NCBI GenBank assembly: GCA_037157565.1
Contig: JAZHRO010000012.1
Coordinates: forward strand, 61,991,501-62,055,500
Source of the DNA: Thalassia testudinum
Lineage: Eukaryota > Streptophyta > Magnoliopsida > Alismatales > Hydrocharitaceae
Direction of reading: 5' to 3'
DNA length: 64,000 nt
In this document: positions 10,388-20,768 of the stretch, one piece after another
How the letters are laid out: every line of letters starts with the position of its first letter
Position numbering within the stretch: position 1 is the first letter of the stretch
The notes under the pieces: model-generated
What the model was told of the DNA's origin: nothing
What the model saw: the letters and a program-made list of their open reading frames with translations, nothing else
Databases searched by the model: none
Translations under genes and position numbers: made by a program

Positions 10388-10399
10388 GGCATGGGGGTA
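10388..10399 (+). promoter_or_regulatory. Polypurine tract of element B
   Basis: GGCATGGGGGTA lies directly before the LTR start TGATGAG, the position of the plus-strand DNA primer. Nearly the same string occurs 1.28 kb upstream at 9107. Confidence 0.75.
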
Positions 10400-13297
10400 T
10401 GATGAGAACCTCATCATGAGCCATAACTAGCTCATTTTGACCTAATACAAAGGATAAAAGCTCCTACATATCTCAAGGAAAGGCTTAACTCAGAGAATTC
10501 TGAGTTTGAGAAGAAAACAAGTCATAAGGGGTAAAAGTGCAATTTTACCAGTATAATCTGCATACAGGGTAATTCAGGGCCCAAACATAGGTCAAAGCAG
10601 CTTAATAAGAATAAAAGTGGGATGAGATGATCTAGCAAGGGCTACAGCACTTCCAAGAAACCAAATGATAATCTGTAACCCTAAAACAACCCACTTCAAT
10701 TCACAAGGTTCGAGGCAAAGTAAAAATAGAATAAACCCTCTAAAATTCATAGAAAAATAATCTCTAGGGTTTAGAACCTTCAATTTGGCCTTTAGAACCC
10801 ATTTTGACCTACATTGAGAACCATGCCCAATTAATAACTTAATTTGGGTTTTTGCGCAAATTGATCGATCAAACAAGGTTTAATATGAAAATGAAATTCA
10901 CCATCAGATTCCTTAGGTCCTAATTAGTCATGTATAAAAACTTGAGCCTAAGAAGAAACCTCCTTGACCGACTTTACACTTTGGCCCTCAACTTTTGAAC
11001 CCTCGCATTTTGGCCCCTAACTCTCCTTCGTTCTTTGCAATCAGGTCCCTCCTGCAAAACCTGCCAGCACCATGCTCCGGCGACCTTGCGCGGAGCATGG
11101 CGCCGCGCAGGGTGAGGTGGGGGACCTGGCAAGTAAACCGGGGGTGCCCTGCGTCGTCAGCCGTCGCAGGGACACCCCCCTGGTCATCGTAACCCACCAT
11201 ACCGGCCGTGCGAACGCACGGACGGTATGGGTTCTTGTTTCCGACCATCCTCCGGCGAGGGAGACACGTCGTCTCCCTCCGCCTTCCTCCCTGTTTGATC
11301 CCTATAAATACCCCTGTTGCTCCACCGACCAGGGCAGCCTGGATCTGACGGAGAAAATCCCCAACTTTCTTCTCTTCTTCCTCCGGCAGACGCTCACCAG
11401 CTCCGGCGGTTTCCTCCCCCTCCACCTCTTCGCTCTGCCGCAATACCAGCAGCAGAGATTCCTCCCCTGCTCTTCCTGCGCCACGCCGCACCCAGCTGGC
11501 GCCTCTCCGGCTCTCTGCTCGCCGCCGCCCCTTTCCTTGAGCATCGTCTTCTCCGGCGACAGTCGATACGACTGTCGCCCTGTTCCTCCCCCTTCGTCCC
11601 TGCAAGTAAGCTAGAGCTACTCCCCTTCTCCTCCTCTTTCTTTCCCCGCTTTCAATTTATTCAATTAAGCCCTCTACCGACCCTGACCACCTTCACCCCC
11701 TCCGCCTCCGACCACCCTCCGGCGAGCCGCTCCCATCACCTCAGCAACCCACACGGCTCGCCGACCCTCACCGAACCTCCGCCTCATCACACTGAGCATC
11801 CCCCACCCCTCCACTGCCACTCCACACCTCCGTAACACTCCCCCGAACAAACCCATTCCTCCGGTTGCAGTCCGACCCAGGGCTGCCGCCAGACACCACC
11901 TTGCGGCCTGCCGCGCAGCTCCTCACCTTCGCCGTGCCACGGCGAAGGTTCCCCAGTGGTTTGATCAGGCCGAGAGGCCATATTCGTGTCCGACAGGTTT
12001 TGAGGTTCGACCGCCATTGACGCACATTGAAGCAGCTTCTCCCGCGCTCCAGGCTTGAGGACTCCAGGTCTCCAGCTGCTGCAGAGTACGGGGAGTCTTG
12101 CGAAGGCAGCCAGCCAGCAACCTGTGCAAATCGAAGCCGCAGCTGCAGAAGCCAGGCCGCGGTCTCCCAGCAGGCGCACGCGATGAGCGGTCTGCGTTTA
12201 GTCCCACATCGGTAAGCTTCACACCCGTTCCACTGTTTAAATTGATTTTGCGCAGTAGCCTTACTGCCTCAGTACACGGGGTGAGGTCCCCTTACACCCG
12301 CCCGGTTACCCGGTCTCGTCTGCGCTTACGCCCCGCGGACCTGACCCGACCTGATTTAGACTGACCTGCACTCCTCGCCCACCACGCACGCCGGTGGGCC
12401 TGGACCCGGGCGTGACCCGAACCCGATTACCCGGCAGCTCTGGGAGAGCTTTCCCAAGAGTGGTTTCAGAGAGAAAGAGAGACGCGGGGGGGGGAGGGTA
12501 GAGTAGGTTTTGCCTCTGACGAAAAACTCTGAAGTATGCAGGCACAGGCGAAGAAGAAAACCCGCGGAAGAAGAAGGAGCTGCACTGTAGCAAATGCATA
12601 GTTAAGTCATCTAAGCACCGGGTCAGACGACGGAAGGTCAGCAGCCAGAGCAGGAAAGAAGGCAGGCTGAAGAAGAAAGAAGAGGAAGGAGAAAGAAAGA
12701 AAAGAAGAGCAACGGCCAAAGCAGAAGAAGAAGAAAGGAAGACTTAGTAGCTGAAGGCAGAAGCTCTGCAGCCATAAAGAAGAAAAGGGAAAAGAGAAAG
12801 GGTCACCACAATTGCAGAAAAAGAAGAAGAGAGGTCAAGACAGAAACCAAGGAAGAAGAAGAAAGAGATCTGAAGAGGAGCATCACCTCTGCAGAACGAA
12901 GAAGAAGAACAAGGAGCTCTGAAGAAAGAAGAACTTCATCAAAGAAAGAAGGCAGGCTGAAGAAGAAGGAAGAGCAACGGCCAAAGAAGAAGAAGAAGAG
13001 CATCACCATTGCAGAAGAAGAACATCACCTCTGCAGAACAGAGAGAGAAGGAGATCTAAAGAAAGAGAGAAAGAAGAGCATCCCCTCTGCAGAACAAAGA
13101 GAAAACAACAAATTCTTTCCCTCTCTCTTTTTGTAAAAGAAACATGTATATCTCTAGAATACAACTTGCTCCCTGAGTTCGACCTCGGGAACTCTTTTAT
13201 TTTCCGAGTAAAAAATTTATATTTGAAGTGTTGGTAATAACCGGCTTTACTACAACGTTATAACAAACTAAAACCCGGTTGAAACCCAGCGACTTCA
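10400..13297 (+). repeat. 3' LTR of element B (2898 bp)
   Basis: The LTR starts TGATGAGAACCTCATCATG, whose first 17 bases fold back on themselves, and ends CAGCGACTTCA where the Z pseudogene resumes. U3 runs to the TATA box at 11303. R/U5 is about 2 kb and contains TTTAGTCCCACATCGG (12199-12214), a purine-rich GAAGAAG-type tract (about 12540-13110) and a U5-like block with CTCCCTGAGTTCGACCTCGG (about 13171-13190). The many plus and minus frames between 10988 and 13009 overlap each other and follow base composition; I do not call them genes. Confidence 0.85.
11303..11310 (+). promoter_or_regulatory. TATA box of the B LTR
   Basis: CCTATAAATACCCC, the same form and context as in the G LTRs (22864 and 39047), at about 900 bp into the LTR. 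Confidence 0.7.
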
Positions 13298-14161
13298 GGT
13301 TCTCAGCCACAGCTTCATTAAACACATTCATTTCCATCCCTTCATCAGCCACTTCCTCCAGAGCTTCAGTCCTTATCTCCTCAATTCCCAAGCTCCCTAC
13401 CCCATCTGCTAGTTCCCTACCTTTAGAGCATTCTGCCACCACCTCCTGGCTAGCACAGTTTGGTTGCAAGGAAGGAGCTTTGGTTTTCAGCACCTTAGCA
13501 TAAGAGGGGAAGTCTTGGATCAGAGGTACCTCAGTCACACCCTCCAGAGCTTCAGTCCTCACCTCCTCAACTCCCAATCTCCCTACCCCATCTACCGATT
13601 CCCTACCTTTAACGCATTTTGCCACCACTTCCTGACTAGCACAGTTTGGTTGCAAGGAAGGAATTTTGGTTTTCAGCACCTCAGCATAAGAGGGGGTGAT
13701 GTCTAGGCATGGCCTCACTATTTGCCACAATAAAATTCAAAAAGAGCATCCAAGAGCTGCCCCTACATTTGAGGATCAGTTTATCAGGAATGGTACCAGC
13801 CCTGAAGACCTTCATCCTCACTTTCAGAGCACTGGCATCTCCTTCAGTCAGACCAACAACAACATCCTCGGCCACAGATGCAAACCCGGCTACCATGTTT
13901 TCCACCACCTTCCTAGACCTTAGATGCAAAGGCAGACCTCTGATCTCAAGAACACCAGACCTGGAAGCTGCTCTTTGAGGGGGACGCTCAGGCAGAGAGC
14001 CATCAAAGGGGGATACCAGCCACCAGATCATTGATAATCCCCCCAATTTGCTAGTCTGAAATCAATACTTCTCTACATCTACCGCACCCACATCAAAAAG
14101 CACAAATCACGACGAAGAGATAACCACAATTTTCCAAGCATCAGTTGATAGAGGAAGAGAT
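13298..14161 (-). pseudogene. Zinc-knuckle gene Z, downstream part (decayed)
   Basis: On the minus strand this shows a domain with GVLEIRGLPLHLRSRKV (about 13930-13880) and a following valine-rich stretch. It resembles the RNA-binding-like (DUF4283-type) domain of plant zinc-knuckle/LINE-ORF1-like proteins (family assignment from memory, moderate). Below it lies a 186-bp segment present twice (13355-13540 and 13541 to about 13703), each encoding SYA(E/K)VLKTK and NCASQEVVA. Stops and frame shifts interrupt the reading. Element B is inserted at its lower end, and solo LTR C separates it from the zinc-knuckle part at 16942-17503. It may be a host gene relic or part of a non-LTR element. Confidence 0.55.
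13355..13703 (-). repeat. 186-bp tandem duplication within pseudogene Z
   Basis: The segment starting CCTCCAGAGCTTCAGTCCT at 13355 recurs at 13541 and stays recognisable for about 160 bp. Both copies keep the same minus-strand frame, so the duplication was 62 codons long and arose while the region was coding or neutral to frame. Confidence 0.8.
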
Positions 14162-14166
14162 CTCAC

Positions 14167-16936
14167 TGTTCTCAACGTTTTTGTGCGGGTTTAAAGCGTA
14201 TCACGTTGTAGTATAACCGACAAAACGTTTAAACAAATATAAAGAATTTTATTGCTCGAAAAACTAGAGTATCCGAGGTCGAACACGGGGAGCAATCTCA
14301 GTACTTTTTAAAACCAAAGAATACACTGTTAAATGAAAAGGATTGATTCAAAGAGAGAATATTAAAAAGGATTTGTGAAAGAAAAATAGAATTGGACGTC
14401 TGATTTCTGTATCAGACGTCTTAAATGCAATCTCCTTTCTCTCTTCTTCTTCATGGCTCTTCTTCTCTTTTGTACTTCTTTCTCTTTCTGCACTTCTTCT
14501 TGTCTTGCGAAGGCTTCTTCCTGCCTTTGTTTCTTTTCTCTTATTTCTTCTCCTGCATTGCCTTTCTTTTTTTTCTTCTTCTTCTTCTGATCTTTGCAGT
14601 CTTCACTTGGGCTCTCTTCGTTCTTCTCTTTCTTCTGCCTTGCCTTCCTTCTTCCTTCTCTTTGGTTCTCTACGAAAGCTTCTCCTTCTTCTGTTGCACA
14701 GCCTCTTCTTCTTTCTTCTCTTCCTGTTCTGCAGCTGCTAAGTGCTCGCTGCTTCCTTTGCTTCTTCCTTCCCGCACACACCACAGCAAAACCTACCCCC
14801 ATCCCTTTACCCGAGCGTCTCTCTCTCTCTCAAGCAACTCGCTCAAGGATGCTCTCCCAGAGCCACAGGTAATCGGGTCAGGATTCGAACCCAGGACCAG
14901 GCGCACCGGCAGGTGGTGATGCGCGAGGAGTGCGTAGGTTTAGGTCGGGTCGGATCCCGCCAGATCCGTGAGGTCAAGCCGCGTACGAGGCAAGTGAGGG
15001 CAGGTGAGGCACCTCACCCCTGTGCTTACGGAGGCAATGGGCTTAAAACACAAAAATAATTTATATGATACCTGTGTTTTGCAATCCCACGATGTGGGAC
15101 TATCTGGTCGATCCTGCTTTTGCGCCCGCAGAGCTTTCGTCGCGCGATTGCTCCAGCTGCTGGCCTCTCTGTGCGACTTGCTAGCCTCACTCACTTCGCG
15201 ACACTCACGTGAGTCTGCTGCACCTGCAGCCTGGGAGTCCTGGTACCTGAAGCTGCTGCAAGCTCCTTGCTGCTTCGGCTGATAATGGCGGCCGGAGCTT
15301 AAACCTGTCACACACAAGAACGGCCTATTGGCCCAATCAGATTGGCTAGAAACCTTCGCCGTAGCACGACGAAGATGATGCGTAGTGCTGCAGGCCGCAG
15401 GTAGGCCTAGGCGTGCGTGCCTAGGTCAACCTATGGCCGGAGATGTTGGGTTGTTCGGGGGGTGATTGTGGAGGTCTGGAGTGGCAGTGGTAGGGTGAAG
15501 TGAGTTCCTGGTGGTGAGGCAGAGCTCACGAGGGGGTTGGCGAGCCGTGTGGAGGGGTGGAGTGGTGTGGACGGCTTGCCGGAGGTCGGTAGGAAGCGAG
15601 GACGATGGAGGTGGTTTGGCACTGTCGGGTGGGTAACCAGATAAAATATCAGAGGGAAAAGAGAGAGGAGAGGATGGAGAGGATATCTGGGGTGATCTGG
15701 AAGGAAGGGAGACAGCGGAGTGGACGGCGCGTAACTGCCGTTGTCGGGGAAGGAGGACCCTGAGGGAGGAAGCGGCGACGAAGATGAGGTCAGGGGCACG
15801 CGCGCTTGGTACAGCGCAACGCGGGAGGAAGCGGCGGAGTTGACTCTGCTGTTGGTATGGCAGAAGAGCGACGAGAAGGAGGGGAGGAGGTCACCGGAGC
15901 TTGTGGGTCTTTTGGCCGGAGATGGGAGAGAGGAAATTTGAGGGGATCTCCGTCAAAATTAAGCTTAGGTTCTGCGGCAAGGTATGGGGAGTCTTTTATA
16001 GGTGCTGGCCGCACCTACTATTGCGTGGAGACCCCGCAATCAACTCTGCTGGCTCGCCGGAGATGGAAGGAGGGTGGATACCCAAATCTCTCGTGCGTTC
16101 GCACGAGAGATTGGGTTCACACCAGGGATCATGATCTGCTCTAGAAGGAAGGGAATTCCTCAGAGAATCCCCCTTCCATTTTTGGGAGGGAATCTCTGAG
16201 GGATTAGAGAGCAATCCCTCTCTAAACCTCGTCGGAGCTTGGTTCTGCCCTAACAATGGCGGTAGGACCGGATTGCAAAGGGGTGAAGAACTTAGGGGGC
16301 TCTTTGCAAAGATATTTAAAAGATAGGGACCAATTTATGATTTGGGTGTACTAAATTGCAAAGTAGGTCAAGATGACCTCCCCTTAGGTCCAAATTTTGG
16401 TACAAACCTAATTTGGACCTAAGGAATCCAATGGTGAAGTTGGATTTTAGGTTTGACTACGTTTGACTGGACATTTTGCGTAAAAACCCAAATTAGGTTA
16501 ATTGAAGAGCTAGGACCCTAATCTAGGTCAAACTGGGTTCCAAAGGCCAAATTAAGTGTTCTAAACCCTAGAGAATGTTTTTCCATGATTTTTAGAGGGT
16601 TTACTTGATTTTTATTCTGACCGGGACCTTGTTAATTTAAGTGGATTTGTTTTAGGGTTACCAAATGTTATTTAATTCTTAGATTGCACATAAATCCATT
16701 TCTGATTGACTCAACCCACTTTTTATCTTATTTAGACCATTTGACCTATGTTTTGCTTCTGAGAAATCCCGTTTATGTACTGCAATGGTAAAATTTCAAT
16801 TTTAACCTTTATTTCATGTTTTCTTCTCAGAGCACTTGTTCCTTCAGTTAAGCCTTCTTCTAGGTTATGTAGGAGATTTTATCTTCTTTATTGGGTCAAA
16901 ATGAGCTAGTTATGGCTCATGATGAGGCTCTCATCA
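14167..16936 (-). repeat. Solo LTR C (Athila-type, 2770 bp) with TSD CTCAC
   Basis: On the minus strand it starts TGATGAGAGCCTCATCATG at 16936 and ends CGTTGAGAACA at 14167. It is flanked by perfect direct repeats CTCAC (14162-14166 and 16937-16941), and no internal sequence is present, so it is a solo LTR. It is related to the B LTR. It contains a TATA box (16000-15993), AGTCCCACATCGTGGGA (about 15103-15087, itself a hairpin), a long pyrimidine tract on the plus strand (about 14430-14770, purine in its own sense) and one AGACGTCT pair (14395 and 14415). The frames at 14362-15941 follow this composition and are not genes. Confidence 0.9.
15993..16000 (-). promoter_or_regulatory. TATA box of solo LTR C
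   Basis: The minus strand reads CCTATAAAAGAC at about 940 bp into the LTR, the same relative place as in B. Confidence 0.65.
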
Positions 16937-16941
16937 CTCAC

Positions 16942-17503
16942 CAATTGCCGAATTCTATCCATCGAAAGGGTACCCACCACGTAGAGCCAGCTCCGCTACC
17001 TTGACATCCTCGGTCAGGGGAATCTCCACATCCATAGCGTGTCCCTCGAGAGTTGAGGGGGGAGGTGGGAGGGGCATCTGCAGCTCACCCCTAGGCCGCA
17101 AAGGTGTATTGCAATCCTTGCCCCCAGAATCACCGCAAGTCACCAGGCAAGCATCTCGTTTGTGACCAAATCCTCCACACACAAGACAAAGCAGTGGCCG
17201 CTAGCAGGTCACCGCCAGGTGCCCCCGAAGCCCACATCTAAAGCAAATCACCTCCCTCCGACTTCTGTCCCAGCCACCTTGAAAACCCCTCCTGGCCAAG
17301 GTCCTAACTCCATTAGGCACATGGGTGCCACGCACCCTCCTGCGCCAAGATCGCAAGCGCCAAACCGCCCATTCGTCGGAGCCATCGGCATGGGCGTTGG
17401 GGCCCCTCAGGAGGCCGGCCATCCTCGCCGGAGCTTCCCACCCAAAGGAGAATTCAAATTTCGCCAGATCTTCTCTCTCCTCCCTCTCCCCGAATTGCAA
17501 CAT
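16942..17503 (-). pseudogene. Zinc-knuckle gene Z, upstream part with two CCHC knuckles
   Basis: One minus-strand frame from 17503 shows an Arg-rich segment and then CFRCGLRGHLAVTC (about 17240-17200), a CCHC knuckle with C-x2-C-x4-H-x4-C spacing. A TAG follows at once, then a second perfect knuckle CLVCGGFGHKRDAC (about 17180-17140), a Pro-rich stretch and a stop near 16955. Tandem CCHC knuckles bind single-stranded nucleic acid. Removing solo LTR C joins this to the fragment at 13298-14161, but not in frame, so the gene was already broken or has decayed since. No initiation context is convincing. Confidence 0.6.
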
Positions 17504-17540
17504 TTCATGTTCATCCTTCTATTGCTTATTATTTAAGTAG

Positions 17541-20283
17541 AATAGCTAGTGTAGATTTAATTCAACTAGTTAATCTACTTTGTGACAATAATTCTAAACA
17601 CATTTTTTAATCAAACATTCACCTTATTATGTTCGACCCGTGACTCACTAGAGTTTCGATTATAAGTTTTATCTGGTAGCGGATTTTCTTACGAATTTTA
17701 CAATGCTAGGGTTTTCCAAAAATTCAACTTTTTGCAATGAAATCTTGCTAATTAGCAGGGACTAAGGCTTCCACGTCCCTCCTCCCGATAGATGCATTGT
17801 CGCTTCCTAAGGTCGGTAGGAACTTGGGCCCCAACGCCTTAAGTTTCTTATATATTGATGCCGCCTCCAAAGACCAGCTATAAACAAAAGCGAACGCACC
17901 TCATGCCACCTCCTAAGGATGATAGAGAATGCACATGCCCTTTTTTGCACAGAGTCGCCTTTTTAGAAGATGATAATGCTAAAGCCACCATGACCGCTTA
18001 CACTTGCAACTCCCCTACCTAGACAAAAAAGCCAGGTATTGCCTATTGGCAGAGCTTTAGCCACTTCATTCTCAGTGGCGCAAGCTAACTCGAAAGGATG
18101 GCGAAAACCTAGGCCCCCCCACCCAAGGATGTCGCACCTTGACTCAAGGCCAGAAGGAACTCGGGCTCCCACGCCCCCAAGTTCTGCTTAATATAACAAC
18201 GACATGCACTCGGACCTCTAGGAATAAAAATCAAGGCACCTGCACTTAGCTCTCGCTGCCACCTCCCAAGGTTGGCCCTCATTCATTGCCACCTCCTAAG
18301 GTAGACTCTCATTTGTTGCCACCTCTTAAGGTCGACCTTCTCAAGGGTCCTCTTGTGCTTTCCCTATTCCCTAGAAAGGTACCAGGGGTACAACTAAGTA
18401 GACTGATGCACGACGGCTGCCCAACGCTATCCTGACGACACCATCTGGCTCGTCCGGGCAAAGATCTCGCCTATTCAGGCAACCGTAACTCAATCGAGCC
18501 ACAATAACAGGCCAAGGATGAAGTAAGGGAGCTTCCTCAAAACGATTTTATTAAACCACCACGACGGGTGTGGCTCTCAAAGGAGGCAATGGCCCTGAAT
18601 GAGGCACGCGCATAAGCTTCACCAACAAAGCCTACCCTAAGGTTCCCTTACTAAGGATAAGGTACTGAAGAACTCTTGCAATGGGTAATTTCATCCAACT
18701 TGCAAGGGTCCCGCAATAAGTACTACCAAAATCAACCTTATTCCAGCTAACAGATTTCCTATGAAATCTGAGAAAAAAGCTTTCATATGAAGGGGTGTGC
18801 CCACGTTTTCATACGAAGAGCTCCGAAGGCCCTTAGTCTCCAATAGAGAGATAGGTAGCCCATTGGAAACAATCGCTCCTAGCTTGACCATTCCAGGAAG
18901 GACAATTCTAAGATCCTAGTTGGAGCACTAGTATAAAAACTATGTGCGCAAGGCAACTAAGTACCGTTAGGCCCAACACCACTTTCTACCTAAAAAGTCA
19001 ATACCACTTCGAGCATTCTCCCGTCAACCTCGCCTTCAAAGGGGGACCACATCGATAACGCCCACCCCTCTCTACAAGCGGGTCGTGGACAAGACACTAG
19101 TTTCTCCTGCTGTTGACATAGTTATACCATGTGTCAGGCGGAGATGGGCAGACAAGGTACCAGGTGAATAGTTGAACTACAGAGTGTACAAGAAGACTCC
19201 CATAGGTCTTTGGCCAGGAGAATGGCATGGGCGCCAGGCCACTACTATGGGTAGCCCTCCCCACAGGCATTTCCTCAGGCCCCACCAGTAAATAGCCGGG
19301 ATACACAAAATAAGAGAACAAGCCTCTGTGCCAAGCCATTTGAGAGAAAAATTAAAACACCCCATGAAAAGGATCGAGCAAAAACTCGTAAAAGCAGTCC
19401 ACACGACTCTTGTGAGCAACAAATCCCAGGCAACAAACCAATCCTTCATGCTTGGCATACGAGCAATTCATCACAACAGGACAACGAGCGCAAAAAATAA
19501 AATCCTTTTCCTTTTATAAGAAGTATTGTCTGTTACATTCCCCCAGATCATCATCTCCGGTTGACTTACAACAAAAAAGGGGAAAATTAATATTGAAAAT
19601 ACAAGGATAATGGCAACACCATTCATCGGGACTCGACAGCCTTTCCCCTAGTCTTCGAGGTAGCCCACCCTAAGCAATGAGGGTGATCGAGTAGAGTCAG
19701 GACTAGCGACCCCTGCAGCTTCTGGCGAACCCAGCTTAGACGCCTCCATGTCCGAAATTAGTCTGTCCTAGTCAAGCGCCTTCTGCCCACATCCTCAACG
19801 AACCCCTGATTATCGATGGGACCAGCTCTCGAGCCCCCTACCCTCCATAGTAAAGGATTGTCCCACTTCTAAGACATGCACCTCCTTCTACAAAGGAAGA
19901 ATGGTTGAACGAGAAGCCCACTGGCAATTTAGCAAGTCTTGATGAGCCACGACGTTCGCCTCATGTGCCCCGGCAAGACTTCCCTTTACCTCCTAGCCCA
20001 CAAAAGCGGATCGCGTCTGACCTCGATGAGTCTCGCTCAATCCCCAGGGTAGTCGAAGCAACTCAAAGGTGCTGGAGTACCCTCCGATTCATCAAAGAGG
20101 TGGCTGGCCTAGTCAACGCCACCTCGCTGGACATGAGGCCTCCAGCAGGCCCTTCCATGAAGGATCCTTAGACTTAACTGTCTGGGTAAGTGTTGCAAGG
20201 GCCATCTGACCAAAAGCACCCACTCCCACTGACGCCCTCGTTGAGCTCTGCCCCACATTTGGCTAGAAAAATACACTCCTACA
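17541..20283. other. Unassigned repeat-like DNA X (left part)
   Basis: I recognise no protein here. The first 200 bp contain GTTCGACCCGTGACTCAC, which resembles the U5 end of an LTR. Further on the sequence CCACCTCCTAAGGT recurs irregularly (17813, 17903, and three times at 18252-18345). Short minus-strand frames at 17963-18172, 18691-18891 and 19097-19458 have no recognisable domains. It may be the internal non-coding part of an old Ty3 element. Solo LTR G1 is inserted at its right end and the sequence continues at 24981. Confidence 0.4.
18252..18345. repeat. Short tandem repeat with GCCACCTCCTAAGGT core
   Basis: Three imperfect units of about 33 bp start near 18256, 18290 and 18320, each with CCACCTC(C/T)(C/T)AAGGT followed by a CTCATT-like segment or CCTTCTC. 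Single related units occur at 17813 and 17903. Confidence 0.6.
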
Positions 20284-20768
20284 TGATGAGAGGCTCATCA
20301 TGGCTTCTTATTACCCCTAATTAACTAATTTTCCTAGTTAATTAGCTAGGAATATGCATATATAAGGGTTAATTTTGTAATAAGGGACAAATCATTAAAG
20401 GAACTTAAAATAAGTTTAAAATGCTAAATTATTAGCCGATTAATATTATTAATAACTTAATTAATAAATGGACTCGAAATACCACTAATTAGTTACCTAA
20501 TTAATATCTTATTTAACTTAAGTATAACTTAACTTATAAATAATATAAATAAATAACTTAAGTTAATTAGTAAATAATATAAATAAATGGGTCAAAAATG
20601 TGAATACATGGCTTTAATATAATATTTAGCTAATTTATAATTATATACAAAAAGTTGGAAAAGAATTAAATTAAAATTAACTTAAATGGCCTCTATTTAC
20701 ATGTTAGTCCCTAGAATTCAATGCATTTGAGTCTTTTCCTTTTACTTAGGTTCTTAACTTATGCCTAG

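Larger units (their letters stand above)
8839..10399 (+). other. 3' untranslated region of element B
   Basis: No coding frame is credible here. Just after pol is CAGCGCTTAACGGGAGGCAGCCCG (in two halves: 8870-8882 and 8881-8895), a block I recognise from other plant Athila-like elements downstream of integrase. There is a poly(A) run at 9193-9212, a first polypurine-like GGCATGGGGGGG at 9107-9118, an imperfect tandem repeat at 9809-9960 and the true polypurine tract at the 3' end. An env-like gene, which some Athila elements have here, is not visible. Confidence 0.75.
5231..13297 (+). mobile_element. Element B: Athila-type Ty3 retrotransposon, 3' part
   Basis: Element B resumes at the right edge of A in mid-protease. 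It runs through pol (to 8838), a 1.56-kb 3' UTR and polypurine tract, and a 2898-bp 3' LTR ending at 13297. Its 5' LTR and gag lie to the left of A, outside the window. The pol frame is continuous apart from two stop codons, with no frameshift. The LTR is clearly related to those of F (60964), E (51888) and C (14167). The right flank is the zinc-knuckle pseudogene Z, so the expected right TSD copy is GGTTC (13298-13302). Confidence 0.88.

Noticed and set aside
10988..12364. Frames of 130-205 codons on both strands
   Set aside because: They lie inside the B LTR around the TATA box and leader, overlap one another, and share no domain.
13197..13730. 177-codon minus-strand frame as an intact gene
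   Set aside because: Its lower end runs into the B LTR by chance. Only the part above 13298 belongs to the decayed gene Z.
14362..15059. Ser/Phe/Leu-rich and Lys/Glu-rich frames
   Set aside because: They are translations of the pyrimidine/purine tract in solo LTR C.
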